From Paramicrobacterium fandaimingii (GTDB lineage Bacteria; Actinomycetota; Actinomycetes; Actinomycetales; Microbacteriaceae), in NCBI RefSeq assembly GCF_011751745.2, contig NZ_CP061170.1, forward strand, positions 1,550,001 through 1,614,000: a stretch of 64,000 nucleotides of DNA, read 5' to 3'. This document shows, one piece after another, positions 49,039 through 57,835 of the stretch. Position 1 is the first letter of the stretch, and each line of letters opens with the position of its first letter. Under the pieces are notes generated by a model that ran no database searches, was not told where the DNA came from, and saw only the letters and a program-made list of their open reading frames with translations. Position numbers and translations under genes: made by a program.

Positions 49039-49337
49039 TCAGACGCTGCGTTCGCACGTCGGTGACACTGTCTCCGTGACTTTCTCACGGGCCTGCGCCT
49101 TCGAGAAGCGACAGCGGATGCTTGGGGAGTGTTGTGCATCGCCCTTGAGACCGCCGGCGACCGCCGTGTCTGTAAACCGGCAAATCCAATGCGTCGACGA
49201 AGCGACATCTGCCTCGACCACCTGCACCTCGAGGGCTTCCTTCGTGGAGTCTGTCGATGCACGATGTCGAAAAGCATGCGGCCTGCCTTCGGATCGCCGC
49301 TGAACACCGCATTCTGCCTGCCCGGCGCAGCCCGCAT
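49039..49337 (-). pseudogene. Possible decayed or unrecognised small gene between ctaF and qcrB
   Basis: The 498-bp gap between the convergent cta and qcr operons holds coding-like sequence on the minus strand. One frame from ATG 49337 reads NAVFSGDPKAGRMLFDIVHR. Another frame, ending at 49039, reads STKEALEVQVVEADVASSTH and then FTDTAVAGGLKGDAQHSPSI with the codon bias of neighbouring genes. The two would join with one frameshift near 49250. A shorter intact frame could begin at GTG 49227 (62 codons). No family is recognised, and an artefact of G+C-rich DNA is possible. Confidence 0.25.
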
Positions 49338-49423
49338 CTCTGCCTTGGAGCGTGATCGTGCTCGCGGAAGTCAGACTCGGTCTGAGCCTCGTGCGCCGTG
49401 GAGCGGCCGTCTGCCGTTATGCG

Positions 49424-49463
49424 CAGAGGGCCGCGTCACGACGAATCGTGACGCGGCCCTCTG
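49424..49463. terminator. Hairpin terminator at the 3' end of qcrB
   Basis: A perfect 18-bp stem (49424-49441 with 49446-49463) and CGAA loop, 11 nt beyond the qcrB stop. It ends the ctaE-qcrCAB operon on the minus strand. Confidence 0.88.
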
Positions 49464-49474
49464 AATGCGCTTAT

Positions 49475-51094
49475 TCAGTGGTTGTCGTGTGACTGATCGA
49501 TTTCTTTCTGCGATACCGGTGCAATGCGGTCTTCGAAGAACCACCGGGACAGGGCAGCGCGGAAGCGCTGACCGGTTGTGATCTTTCCGCGTGAGTTCGG
49601 GCGGATCATGAGCGGCTTGAAGCTGTCGTGGCTCACGAGCTTCCACAGTTCGTACTCGTCCACGGGCTGGTGAACCTCGACATACTCGCCCCCGGGAAGT
49701 CGCACGATTCGTCCGGACTCATAGCCGTGAAGCGCGATCTCGCGATCCTTCTTCTGAAGAGCCAAACAGATGCGCTTCGTGACGAAATAGGCGACGATCG
49801 GGCCGAGGATCAGCATTGCCTGGAGGGCGTGGATGACACCCTCCATGGTGAGTTGGAAATGCGTCGCAATGAGGTCGGAGCTCGCCGCTGCCCAGAGAGC
49901 CGCATAGAACGTGACACCGGCCGCGCCGATTGCGGTGCGCGTCGGAGCGTTGCGCGGGCGATCGAGCAGGTGGTGCTCGCGCTTGTCACCTGTGATCCAC
50001 GCCTCGATGAACGGGTACAGGAGTACAAGCACGATGAACACGCCGATGACCAGCAACGGGAGGATGATGTTGAACGACCAGGTGTGGCTCAGCCAGACAA
50101 ACTCCAAGTGAGGAGGCACGAGACGCAACGCACCGTCGGCAAAGCCGATGTACCAGTCTGGCTGGGTACCCGCCGACACCGGTGAGGGATCATAAGGACC
50201 GTAGTTCCACACCGGGTTGATCGTGAAGAATGACGCGATGAGCGCGATCACCCCGAAGATGATGAAGAAAAAACCACCAGCCTTGGCGGCGTATACGGGA
50301 AGAACAGGGAAGCCGACGACGTTGCGCTGCGTCTTGCCCGGCCCAGGGTACTGCGTGTGCTTGTGCACCACAACGAACATCAGGTGAAGCGCGATGAATA
50401 AGACGACGATTGCCGGAAGCAGCAGAATATGCAGGGTATAGAGCCTGCCGACGATCTGGTCACCAGGGAATTCCCCGCCGAACAGCAGGTATGACGTCCA
50501 GGTTCCGATGAGGGGGATTCCCTTCACCATTCCGTCGATGATTCGCAGTCCGTTGCCCGAGAGAAGATCGTCAGGCAGCGAGTACCCGGTGAAGCCCTCG
50601 GCCATCGCGAGGATGAACAGCACGAAGCCGATCACCCAGTTGAGTTCACGAGGCTTGCGGAAGGCCCCGGTGAAGTAGATGCGGAGCATGTGCAGGCCGA
50701 TGGCTGCGACAAAGAGCAGAGCCGCCCAGTGGTGGATCTGCCGCATGAGCAGCCCGCCGCGAATGTCGAACGAGATGTCAAGCGTCGATGCCATGGCCGC
50801 TGACATCTCGACGCCCTTGAGCGGAACGTACGAGCCGTCATAGTGAACCTCGGCCATTGACGCCTGGAAGAAGAACGTCAGGAACGAGCCAGAGAGCAAG
50901 ATAACGACGAAGCTGTAGAGCGCGACCTCTCCGAGCATAAACGACCAATGGTCGGGAAAGACCTTTCGGGCAAATTCCTTGACGGCGGTCGAGATGCTCG
51001 TGCGCTCGTCAATGTAATTTGACGCCGCAGCAGTAAAGCCGCCAGAGGACTTCTTTGCCTCGGGGGATGACGTTGGTGCTGTGGTGGTACTCAA
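49475..51094 (-). CDS. qcrB: Cytochrome bc1 complex cytochrome b subunit
   Basis: A 539-residue haem b protein, longer at the C-terminus than mitochondrial cytochrome b, as usual in actinobacteria. Helices carrying the four haem His occur in RQIHHWAALLFVAAIGLHMLRI (cited in part) and YTLHILLLPAIVVLFIALHL; the Qo motif GVLYSFVV-type region is present as PDWYIGF. It oxidises menaquinol. Start TTG 51094 overlaps the qcrA stop, so translation is coupled. This is the target class of Q203-type bc1 inhibitors in mycobacteria. Confidence 0.96.
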   Translation of the reverse strand: MSTTTAPTSSPEAKKSSGGFTAAASNYIDERTSISTAVKEFARKVFPDHWSFMLGEVALYSFVVILLSGSFLTFFFQASMAEVHYDGSYVPLKGVEMSAAMASTLDISFDIRGGLLMRQIHHWAALLFVAAIGLHMLRIYFTGAFRKPRELNWVIGFVLFILAMAEGFTGYSLPDDLLSGNGLRIIDGMVKGIPLIGTWTSYLLFGGEFPGDQIVGRLYTLHILLLPAIVVLFIALHLMFVVVHKHTQYPGPGKTQRNVVGFPVLPVYAAKAGGFFFIIFGVIALIASFFTINPVWNYGPYDPSPVSAGTQPDWYIGFADGALRLVPPHLEFVWLSHTWSFNIILPLLVIGVFIVLVLLYPFIEAWITGDKREHHLLDRPRNAPTRTAIGAAGVTFYAALWAAASSDLIATHFQLTMEGVIHALQAMLILGPIVAYFVTKRICLALQKKDREIALHGYESGRIVRLPGGEYVEVHQPVDEYELWKLVSHDSFKPLMIRPNSRGKITTGQRFRAALSRWFFEDRIAPVSQKEIDQSHDNH

Positions 51095-52179
51095 TGACGC
51101 TCCCAGAAGCTCGGTCCGACAGGCTCGGTGAAGTCGCTCTGTGCGACGAGGTAACCCTCGCCGTCAACGGCGATCGGAAGCTGCGGAAGGGGACGTGCTG
51201 CCGGCCCAAAGATGACCGCACAGTGATTCGTGACGTCGAACTGCGACTGGTGGCACGGGCAGAGCAGGTGGTGCGTGCGCTGCTCATAGAGTGCAACAGG
51301 GCACCCGACGTGTGTGCACACCTTGGAGTAAGCAACGATGCCGTCGTACGACCAGGTCTTGCGCTCCTCGGTCTCGTGAAGCTGATCGGGCTGCAAACGC
51401 ATGAGGAGAACGATTGCCTTTGCCTTCTCCTCAAGCATTCCGTCGGAATGCGAGATGTCTGCGAGCCCGTCGGGAATGACGTGGAACGCGGAGCCGAAGG
51501 TAACATCGGCCGCCTTGATCGGGGCGCCATCGGGGTCGCGCGTGAGGCGCGTGCCCTTCTCCCACATCGTCTGTTTGAGCAGCGCGACCGGCTCGGTTCC
51601 CTTGCCTTCGGGTGCCAACCCGCGAAACAGCGCAATGGCCGGGAGGGGGAAGACAATGAGCGCGCCGAAGAGCGTGTTGCGGATCATGGAGCGGCGGCCG
51701 AAACCGGACTCCTTGTTCGCAACGTCGAAGATCTCAATCGCTTCCTGCCGTGTGTCCTCACTGCCTCGCACAGGGTGCCGAATGTCAATAGCCTCTTCGT
51801 CGGCCATGAGTGCCTTGCCCCAGTGCACGGCACCGATTCCCAGCGCAAGAAGTGCGAGGCTGATGCCGAGCCCGATGAACAGGTTGTTGAGTCGCACAGA
51901 TCCCATGTCCCCTGGAGTGATGGGGAATGCCATGTAGGCGGCGACGGCCCAGACGCTACCGACGATTGAGAGGTAGAAGAGCGTGTATACGGTGCGTGCC
52001 GCACGCCTTTCCTTCTTCGGATCGAGATCGGTAACGCGCTTGCGGTGAGGGGGGTGACCGGGGTTCTTCACCGCGTCCGGTGCCACGACGGCGGTGCCGA
52101 CGGACGCGCCAGGCACTGCAATGTGGGCTGACGAGTCGTCAGCGGCGAGTTCTTTGCCGCTGTTGTCGTCCTGTGCCAT
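51091..52179 (-). CDS. qcrA: Cytochrome bc1 complex Rieske iron-sulfur subunit
   Basis: A 362-residue actinobacterial Rieske protein with three N-terminal membrane helices (about 65-85, 95-120 and near 175) and a C-terminal Rieske domain. The 2Fe-2S ligands are in CTHVGC (288-293) and CPCH (307-310). It passes electrons from menaquinol to the haem c domains of QcrC. ATG 52179, 42 bp after qcrC. Cluster assembly may involve the nearby ErpA. Confidence 0.96.
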   Translation of the reverse strand: MAQDDNSGKELAADDSSAHIAVPGASVGTAVVAPDAVKNPGHPPHRKRVTDLDPKKERRAARTVYTLFYLSIVGSVWAVAAYMAFPITPGDMGSVRLNNLFIGLGISLALLALGIGAVHWGKALMADEEAIDIRHPVRGSEDTRQEAIEIFDVANKESGFGRRSMIRNTLFGALIVFPLPAIALFRGLAPEGKGTEPVALLKQTMWEKGTRLTRDPDGAPIKAADVTFGSAFHVIPDGLADISHSDGMLEEKAKAIVLLMRLQPDQLHETEERKTWSYDGIVAYSKVCTHVGCPVALYEQRTHHLLCPCHQSQFDVTNHCAVIFGPAARPLPQLPIAVDGEGYLVAQSDFTEPVGPSFWERH

Positions 52180-52221
52180 TCTGCTCCTTCTTACAGGGTT
52201 TCGTTTGTGTGATTGCCAGCG

Positions 52222-53040
52222 TCAGTTCGACTTCGCTGTCATCCACACAGTGATCGCGACGATGCTTCCGAGCCCGAAGATCCAGATGAACAGACCCTCG
52301 GAAACCGGGCCGATTGATCCGAGGCCGAATCCGCCGACAGAAGGGGTGTTCTCCATGTACTTCAGTGCGGTGATGATGTCGCGCTTGTCTTCGGGGGAGA
52401 GGTTGGCATCGTTGAACACCGGCATGTTCTGCGGTCCGGTGACCATTGCTTCATAAATGTGCGCTTCGGAGACACCGGTCAGCGGGGGCGCAAACTTACC
52501 TTCGGTGAGCGCGCCGCCGGCACCAGCGACGTTGTGGCACATTGCGCAGTTGATGCGGAACAGCTCCGCGCCGTTCGCGGCGTCGCCTTGCGCATCAAGG
52601 TACTTTTCCTCGGGAATGGCTGGGCCAGGTGCGAACGAGGCGACGTATGCGGCAAGGGCTGCCGTGTCGCTCTCGGTGAACTGCTTGGGCTTGACGCGGG
52701 CCTGCGGGCCCTGCATCTGCAGCGGCATCCGGCCTGTGCCGACCTGGAAGTCGACAGATGCTGCGCCGACGCCGAGAAGCGACGGGCCATTCTCTGTGCC
52801 CTCGAGGTTCATGCCGTGGCAGGTGGCGCAGTTGGCGGCGAACAGCTTCTCGCCGGTCTGCAGCTGCTCCTGTGACGATGGAGCTGCGCTTGCCTCATCT
52901 GCTGAAGCGGTCGCGGAGCTGAACGCAACATAGGCTCCGCCGGAGAAGAGAAGGCCGATCGCAATGAGGGCAACGTTTGCGAGAGGATGACGGCGTCCCT
53001 TTTTTGACGTCTTCGCTGTGGCCATACCTGAACGTGACAT
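52222..53040 (-). CDS. qcrC: Di-heme cytochrome c subunit of the bc1 complex
   Basis: A 272-residue membrane-anchored cytochrome cc. After an N-terminal signal or anchor helix (LANVALIAIGLLFSGGAYVAF, cited in part) come two haem c motifs, CATCH (71-75) and CAMCH (165-169), and a C-terminal helix (IWIFGLGSIVAITVWMTA). The second haem replaces soluble cytochrome c and wires bc1 to aa3 oxidase. ATG 53040 or 53025 is the start; the first is listed. Confidence 0.95.
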   Translation of the reverse strand: MSRSGMATAKTSKKGRRHPLANVALIAIGLLFSGGAYVAFSSATASADEASAAPSSQEQLQTGEKLFAANCATCHGMNLEGTENGPSLLGVGAASVDFQVGTGRMPLQMQGPQARVKPKQFTESDTAALAAYVASFAPGPAIPEEKYLDAQGDAANGAELFRINCAMCHNVAGAGGALTEGKFAPPLTGVSEAHIYEAMVTGPQNMPVFNDANLSPEDKRDIITALKYMENTPSVGGFGLGSIGPVSEGLFIWIFGLGSIVAITVWMTAKSN

Positions 53041-53061
53041 ACGCGCTGACTGCTCCGAAAT

Positions 53062-53691
53062 CTATTTGAGAACGTAAATGACGAGGAAGAGGCCGATCCA
53101 GACGACATCGACGAAGTGCCAGTAGTACGACACGACGATGGCGGTTGTTGCCTCTTTGTGAGCAAAAGTCTTGACGGCGTACGCGCGTCCGATGACGAAG
53201 AGGAACGCGATCAGGCCGCCGGTCACGTGAAGACCGTGGAATCCGGTGGTGATGAAGAATGCGGAACCGTATGCACTTGACGAGAAGGTGATGCCCTCGC
53301 TCACGAGCGTCGCGTACTCCCAGACCTGACCGGCGACGAAGATCGAGCCGAGAGCGTATGTCAGGAAGAACCACTCGACCATGCCCCATTGAGACGGCTT
53401 CCATCCGGTCGCACGGGGCTGCATGCGCTCCGCAGCGAAAACGCCGAACTGGCAGGTGAATGACGACGATACAAGGATCAGCGTGTTCACCGTCGCGTAC
53501 GGGACATTGTGAATCTCCGTCGACGACTCCCAGAGAAGCGGGGAAGTGGAGCGCAGCGTGAAGTAGATGGCGAAGAGACCGGCGAAAAACATCACTTCGC
53601 TGCCGAGCCACACGATGGTTCCGACCATCACGGCGTTCGGCCTCTTCAACGCAGCTGCGCTGGGGGCATAGTTCATTGAGGTGCTCGTCAC
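53062..53691 (-). CDS. ctaE: Cytochrome c oxidase subunit III
   Basis: A 209-residue, five-helix subunit III (GTIVWLGSEVMFFAGLFAIYF, cited in part; FFITTGFHGLHVTGGL; YYWHFVDVVWIGLF). It stabilises the oxidase core. A longer frame to 53730 exists, but GTG 53691 is chosen. It lies 6 nt after CATAAT on the minus strand, and the resulting N-terminus (TSTSMNYAP) is typical. First gene of ctaE-qcrC-qcrA-qcrB; divergent from trpD. Confidence 0.93.
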   Translation of the reverse strand: MTSTSMNYAPSAAALKRPNAVMVGTIVWLGSEVMFFAGLFAIYFTLRSTSPLLWESSTEIHNVPYATVNTLILVSSSFTCQFGVFAAERMQPRATGWKPSQWGMVEWFFLTYALGSIFVAGQVWEYATLVSEGITFSSSAYGSAFFITTGFHGLHVTGGLIAFLFVIGRAYAVKTFAHKEATTAIVVSYYWHFVDVVWIGLFLVIYVLK

Positions 53692-53697
53692 GATTCC

Positions 53698-53703
53698 ATT
53701 ATG
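53698..53703 (-). promoter_or_regulatory. Candidate -10 element of the ctaE-qcrCAB operon (leaderless)
   Basis: CATAAT on the minus strand, 6 nt before GTG 53691, matches the TANNNT-type -10 (five of six to TATAAT). There is no ribosome-binding site in the space left. Confidence 0.5.
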
Positions 53704-53820
53704 GCCGATATTCGGCGAGATTTTTTGCACGACGAGCCGAGGACGGGTTGGATCAGGCTTGTGAGCCGCTTAAAGTCGGCAGTTAATCGCCTCCGAGTTC
53801 TGATCAGCCAGCGTCATCGA

Positions 53821-53826
53821 TAGGAT
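53821..53826 (+). promoter_or_regulatory. Candidate -10 element of trpD (leaderless)
   Basis: TAGGAT followed by 7 nt and the trpD ATG at 53834. No Shine-Dalgarno sequence. Confidence 0.5.
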
Positions 53827-53833
53827 CAGCGTC

Positions 53834-54895
53834 ATGTCTGAACGATTCTCGTGGCCGCAAATCCTCACCCAGCTTCTTGCAAATGAGAACCTCAGCGTCT
53901 CTGAGGCGACGTGGGCGATGCAGCAGATCATGACGGGCGATGCGACCGAAGCGCAGATTGCCGCGTTCACTGTCGCCTTGCAGGCAAAGGGAGAGACCGT
54001 TGACGAGATCGTCGGTTTCCGCGACGCGATTCTCGCTGAGGCCGTCGAGCTTCCGGCAGATTCGATGGCACTCGACATCGTCGGCACAGGCGGGGATCGC
54101 TACGGAACATTCAACATCTCGTCGACGGCGTCAATCGTCATCGCCGCGGCGGGAGTCCCCGTGATCAAGCACGGGAATAAAGCGGCGAGCAGCAAGTCCG
54201 GCTCGAGCGACGTGCTTGCCGCGCTGGGAATCGACCTGACGCTGAAACCCGCTGACGTTGTGGGCGTACTTGAAGAGGCGGGCATCACATTCGCCTATGC
54301 CGCCGCATTTCATCCCGGATTCCGGTACGCGGGAAAGGTGCGCTCCGAGCTGGGAATTCCGACGGTGTTCAACTACCTCGGGCCGCTCTGCAACCCGGCC
54401 CGGCCGGAAGCCTCAGCTGTTGGCGTCGCTCAGCTCGACCGGGTGCCCCTGATCGTCGGGGTGTTTCAGACACGTGGTGCGACGGCGCTGGTATTCCGCG
54501 GCGACGACGGTCTCGATGAACTCACGACGACCGGGCACTCGCACATCTGGGAGGTGTCGCGCGGTCTCGTCACAGAACACGACCTCGACCCGCGTGATCT
54601 GGGCATCACACTCGCCTCGATCGACGATCTGCTCGGAGGGGATGCTGAGTTCAATGCCAATGTGCTTCGACGAGTGCTCGCGGGGGAGAAGGGCCCGGTT
54701 CGAGACATCGTGCTCTTGAACGCCGCGGCAGGAATGGTCTCTTACCGCCTCGAAGTGGATCCAGCGCAGTCCGAGCGACGCATGGTCGATCGGTTCGCCG
54801 AGCAGCTGCAAATTGTCACCGATGCGGTGGATTCCGGAGCCGCGTCAGCCAAACTCGATGCGTGGGTCGCAGCATCCGCCCGTCGGGCCTCGTGA
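53834..54895 (+). CDS. trpD: Anthranilate phosphoribosyltransferase
   Basis: A 353-residue class IV phosphoribosyltransferase transferring the PRPP ribosyl group to anthranilate in tryptophan synthesis. GTGGDRYGTFNISSTAS (PRPP-binding), KHGNKAASSKSGSSDVLAALG, FAAAFHPGFRYAG-like AAAFHPGFRYAGKVR and GPLCNPARP are family blocks. The rest of trp is absent. Divergent from ctaE by 142 bp, as in mycobacteria (Rv2192c beside ctaE). Confidence 0.95.
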   Translation: MSERFSWPQILTQLLANENLSVSEATWAMQQIMTGDATEAQIAAFTVALQAKGETVDEIVGFRDAILAEAVELPADSMALDIVGTGGDRYGTFNISSTASIVIAAAGVPVIKHGNKAASSKSGSSDVLAALGIDLTLKPADVVGVLEEAGITFAYAAAFHPGFRYAGKVRSELGIPTVFNYLGPLCNPARPEASAVGVAQLDRVPLIVGVFQTRGATALVFRGDDGLDELTTTGHSHIWEVSRGLVTEHDLDPRDLGITLASIDDLLGGDAEFNANVLRRVLAGEKGPVRDIVLLNAAAGMVSYRLEVDPAQSERRMVDRFAEQLQIVTDAVDSGAASAKLDAWVAASARRAS

Positions 54896-54981
54896 AACCT
54901 ACCCGAAGTCGCGGCAACAGCGTAGGTTGAATGGAGAGGGCTGCCCCGGCCCCGCACAGCCAGCGCTGAAGGAGAGTTCCA

Positions 54982-55983
54982 ATGAAGAAGCTCATCAATG
55001 ACCCGAAAGATGTCGTTGCTCAGTCGGTCGAAGGTTTCGCCGACGCACATTCAGATATCGTGCGTGCCGAGTTCGATCCGACGTTCGTCGTTCGCGCAGA
55101 TGCCCCTGTCGCGGGAAAGGTCGGAATTGTCAGCGGCGGTGGTAGCGGTCATGAACCGCTGCACGCCGGCTTTGTCGGTTTCGGCATGCTGGATGCCGCG
55201 GTTCCCGGCCCTGTCTTCACATCGCCGACCCCCGACCCGATTCTCGCGGCAACGAAGGCCGTGGATGCTGGAGCGGGCGTGCTACACATCGTGAAGAACT
55301 ACACGGGAGACGTTCTCAACTTTGAAACCGCCGCCGAGCTGGCAGAAGCCGAAGGCATAGAGACGGAATCCGTTGTCATCGACGATGATGTGGCCGTGCA
55401 AGATTCGCTCTACACGGCAGGTCGGCGCGGGGTCGCCGGCACGGTGCTCGTTGAGAAGATTGCCGGAGCGGCAGCGCAGCGCGGTGATTCGCTTGCTCAC
55501 GTGGCGGAGATCGCCCGCCGTGTCAACGCGAACGTGCGCACAATGGGGGTTGCCCTCACGCCGTGCGTCGTTCCGCACGCGGGCGAGCCGAGCTTCGAGC
55601 TCGAAGACGACGAAATCGAGATCGGGATTGGCATCCACGGTGAGCCTGGGCGAGAGAAGATCGCCCTCGAACAGGCAGATCGCATCGTCGATCGGCTGCT
55701 CGAGCCGATTCTCGCCGATCTGCAGATCGAGAAAGGGGACGATGCGCTTCTGCTGGTGAACGGCATGGGTGGTACACCGCTGATCGAACTGTATATCGTC
55801 TACAGGCACGCCGCACAGGTTCTTGCGGACAGAGGCATCGCCGTGTCGCGTAAGCACGTGGGAAACGTGACAACGTCGTTGGAGATGCAAGGAGCATCGA
55901 TATCGGTTCTCAGGCTTGACAGCGAGTTTGTCGAGCTGTGGGACGCCCCCGTGCAGACAGCAGGGCTTCGCTGGGGACGTTGA
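54982..55983 (+). CDS. dhaK: Dihydroxyacetone kinase, DhaK subunit (PTS-dependent)
   Basis: A 333-residue subunit that binds dihydroxyacetone covalently as a hemiaminal through a histidine (His219, in IGIHGEPG). [30 protein letters not shown] and [14 protein letters not shown] are family motifs. It receives phosphate from the ADP bound in DhaL, forming DHA phosphate for glycolysis. ATG with AAGGAGAG upstream; first gene of dhaKLM. The ATP-dependent single-chain DhaKL form is ruled out by the separate genes. Confidence 0.95.
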   Translation: MKKLINDPKDVVAQSVEGFADAHSDIVRAEFDPTFVVRADAPVAGKVGIVSGGGSGHEPLHAGFVGFGMLDAAVPGPVFTSPTPDPILAATKAVDAGAGVLHIVKNYTGDVLNFETAAELAEAEGIETESVVIDDDVAVQDSLYTAGRRGVAGTVLVEKIAGAAAQRGDSLAHVAEIARRVNANVRTMGVALTPCVVPHAGEPSFELEDDEIEIGIGIHGEPGREKIALEQADRIVDRLLEPILADLQIEKGDDALLLVNGMGGTPLIELYIVYRHAAQVLADRGIAVSRKHVGNVTTSLEMQGASISVLRLDSEFVELWDAPVQTAGLRWGR

Positions 55984-56020
55984 GAAAGCGAGAATATCGA
56001 CCGAGAGTAGGAGTGAAACG

Positions 56021-56662
56021 ATGACGGTCAACGCTTCATGGGTGCGATCCTGGGTGGACGAAAGCGCCGCTGTGATCGCCGATAATCGCACAGAGCTGAT
56101 TCGACTCGATCGAGAGATCGGCGACGGCGATCATGGTGAGAACATGGACCGGGGTTTTCAAGCGGCGAAAGCGAAGCTTGAGGATTCCCCAGACGATGCC
56201 ATTCCTGCCGACATCCTGAAGCTGATCGCGACAACCCTCATCTCCACCGTCGGCGGCGCTGCGGGACCACTGTATGGCACAGCGTTCTTGAAGGCGTCGG
56301 GGGCTGTTGCTGGAAAAGGCGAGTTGGGGCCCGCGGAGATCGTTGACCTTCTCGCGGCTGCACGCGACGGAATTGTTCTGCGAGGAAAGGCCGACGTCGG
56401 CGATAAGACGATGATCGACGCGTGGACCCCTGCCGTCGACGCAGCGTCGAAGGCAGCGGATGCCGGCGCGGATGCGGTCGCCGTCTTGGAAGCGGCTGCG
56501 CAGGCGGCAGAAGAGGGCGCGGCAGCGACAGAACCTCTCGTGGCCCACAAGGGTCGTGCGAGCTACCTGGGCGAACGGGCAATCGGGCACAGAGATCCGG
56601 GCGCTCAATCGACGGCTCTCATTTTGCGCGTCGCCGCTGAAACCGCGAAGGACGCCGAATGA
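56021..56662 (+). CDS. dhaL: Dihydroxyacetone kinase, DhaL subunit
   Basis: A 213-residue ADP-binding subunit, with Mg-binding aspartates in EIGDGDHGENM, AGPLYGTAFL, and the C-terminal SYLGERAIGHRDPGAQS. ADP stays bound and acts as a cofactor rephosphorylated by DhaM. A longer open frame exists, but ATG 56021 after AGTAGGAG is the start. The stop overlaps dhaM (ATGA). Confidence 0.95.
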   Translation: MTVNASWVRSWVDESAAVIADNRTELIRLDREIGDGDHGENMDRGFQAAKAKLEDSPDDAIPADILKLIATTLISTVGGAAGPLYGTAFLKASGAVAGKGELGPAEIVDLLAAARDGIVLRGKADVGDKTMIDAWTPAVDAASKAADAGADAVAVLEAAAQAAEEGAAATEPLVAHKGRASYLGERAIGHRDPGAQSTALILRVAAETAKDAE

Positions 56663-57348
56663 CCGTTGGACTCGTGATCGTCTCGCACAGCTCGAAGATT
56701 GCACAGGGAACCGTCGAGCTTGCGGCTCAGATGGCCCCCTCCGTGACCATGCGCGCGGCGGGCGGAACGGATGATGACGGCATCGGAACGAGTTTCGACA
56801 AGGTGTCCACAGCGATCGGCGAGGCTGAATCGGGTGATGGGGTCGTCGTTCTCTGTGATCTTGGGTCCGCTGTGCTCACGACAGAAACAGCCCTCGATTT
56901 TCTGGATGACGAGCAGCGCCGTCGCGTTTCGCTTGCCGATGCTCCCATTGTCGAGGGTGCCGTTGCCGGCGCGGTGGCCGCAGAGACGGGAGGAGACGTC
57001 GCTGCCGTCGTCTCGGCCGCTGAACACGCTGGGCGCGGTGGACTGAGCAGTCCAGCGCCAAGCACGAGCATCGACAGCTCGGGACCAGGTGGTCCAGAGA
57101 AGCGAACGGTCACCCTCGTCAACAGGGATGGTTTGCATGCCAGACCCGCAGCGGACTTCGTGAAGATGGCGAGCGGCTTCGACGCCCGCATCACGGTCAA
57201 CGGTGTCGACGCCAAGAGTCTTCTCGGCATCATGTCTCTGGGTCTCGTGCGCGGCCGTGATGTCGAGCTGGCTGCGGACGGTCCAGAAGCCAGCAAAGCG
57301 ATCGCAGAACTGGCAGGCTTAATCGAAACAGGTTTTGGCGAGAAATGA
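56659..57348 (+). CDS. dhaM: DhaM, PTS phosphodonor of dihydroxyacetone kinase (EIIA-HPr fusion)
   Basis: A 229-residue two-domain protein. Residues 1-125 are an EIIA-mannose-like domain with phospho-His10 (LVIVSHSSKIAQG) and GTSF-type contacts. After a Ser/Gly/Pro-rich linker (about 128-145), residues 146-229 form an HPr domain with phospho-His160 (NRDGLHARPAADFVKMASGF) and IMSLGL. It lacks the EI-like domain found in E. coli DhaM, so phosphate must come from the general EI, directly or via HPr. ATG overlaps dhaL. Confidence 0.93.
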   Translation: MTVGLVIVSHSSKIAQGTVELAAQMAPSVTMRAAGGTDDDGIGTSFDKVSTAIGEAESGDGVVVLCDLGSAVLTTETALDFLDDEQRRRVSLADAPIVEGAVAGAVAAETGGDVAAVVSAAEHAGRGGLSSPAPSTSIDSSGPGGPEKRTVTLVNRDGLHARPAADFVKMASGFDARITVNGVDAKSLLGIMSLGLVRGRDVELAADGPEASKAIAELAGLIETGFGEK

Positions 57349-57364
57349 CAGTGGAAGGATGATC

Positions 57365-57793
57365 ATGAGTGATCGAGCTGAAGCACGGCGGCTCGGCGGC
57401 GTCATTCGAGATGTGCTTCGTCCACGACATGACGTCTGGCGGCTCTGGACCGAACCCGAGTTCATTCGCCGCTGGTTCTGGGCGACATCGTCTGGCACCG
57501 AGGTCGAGTTTGTGGCCGAGGTCGGCCAGCAGTGGCGTGTTGTGACGCCGGATGTCTCGGTCGGGGGCCAGATCACTGACGTGGTCCCGGGGGAAAAGCT
57601 TGTCTTTACGATGCGATGGACCGGCGACACCCATACACTCAACGTTGACGTCAGGCTCCTTGACGACCATGCAGGGGGCACCACCATTGAAATCAGCGAG
57701 TCAGGCTCCGTGAGCGATGTGGAGCGTGACGAGCATGTTGCCGGCTGGAACGCGAGCCTCGATCGCATGTCGAGAATTGATCTGACCTCATAA
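57365..57793 (+). CDS. SRPBCC/AHSA1-domain protein
   Basis: A 142-residue START-like helix-grip protein. RDVLRPRHDVWRLWTEPEFIRRWFW, cited in part, is the typical N-terminal pattern of the activator-of-Hsp90 (AHSA1) family, followed by GGQITDVVPGEKLVFTMRW and a C-terminal long helix (HVAGWNASLDRMSRI). The hydrophobic cavity probably binds a small ligand; function unknown. ATG 57365, 6 nt after GGAAGG. It follows dhaM by 16 bp, so it is likely on the dha transcript. Confidence 0.85.
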   Translation: MSDRAEARRLGGVIRDVLRPRHDVWRLWTEPEFIRRWFWATSSGTEVEFVAEVGQQWRVVTPDVSVGGQITDVVPGEKLVFTMRWTGDTHTLNVDVRLLDDHAGGTTIEISESGSVSDVERDEHVAGWNASLDRMSRIDLTS

Positions 57794-57823
57794 CACAACT
57801 CTGTCCATTCTGTCAAAACGCGT

Positions 57824-57829
57824 TACAAT
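57824..57829 (+). promoter_or_regulatory. -10 element of the small Cys-motif protein (leaderless)
   Basis: TACAAT (five of six to consensus), then 6 nt, then ATG 57836. A weak CTGTCC lies 17 nt further upstream (57801-57806). Confidence 0.55.
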
Positions 57830-57835
57830 GAGGGT

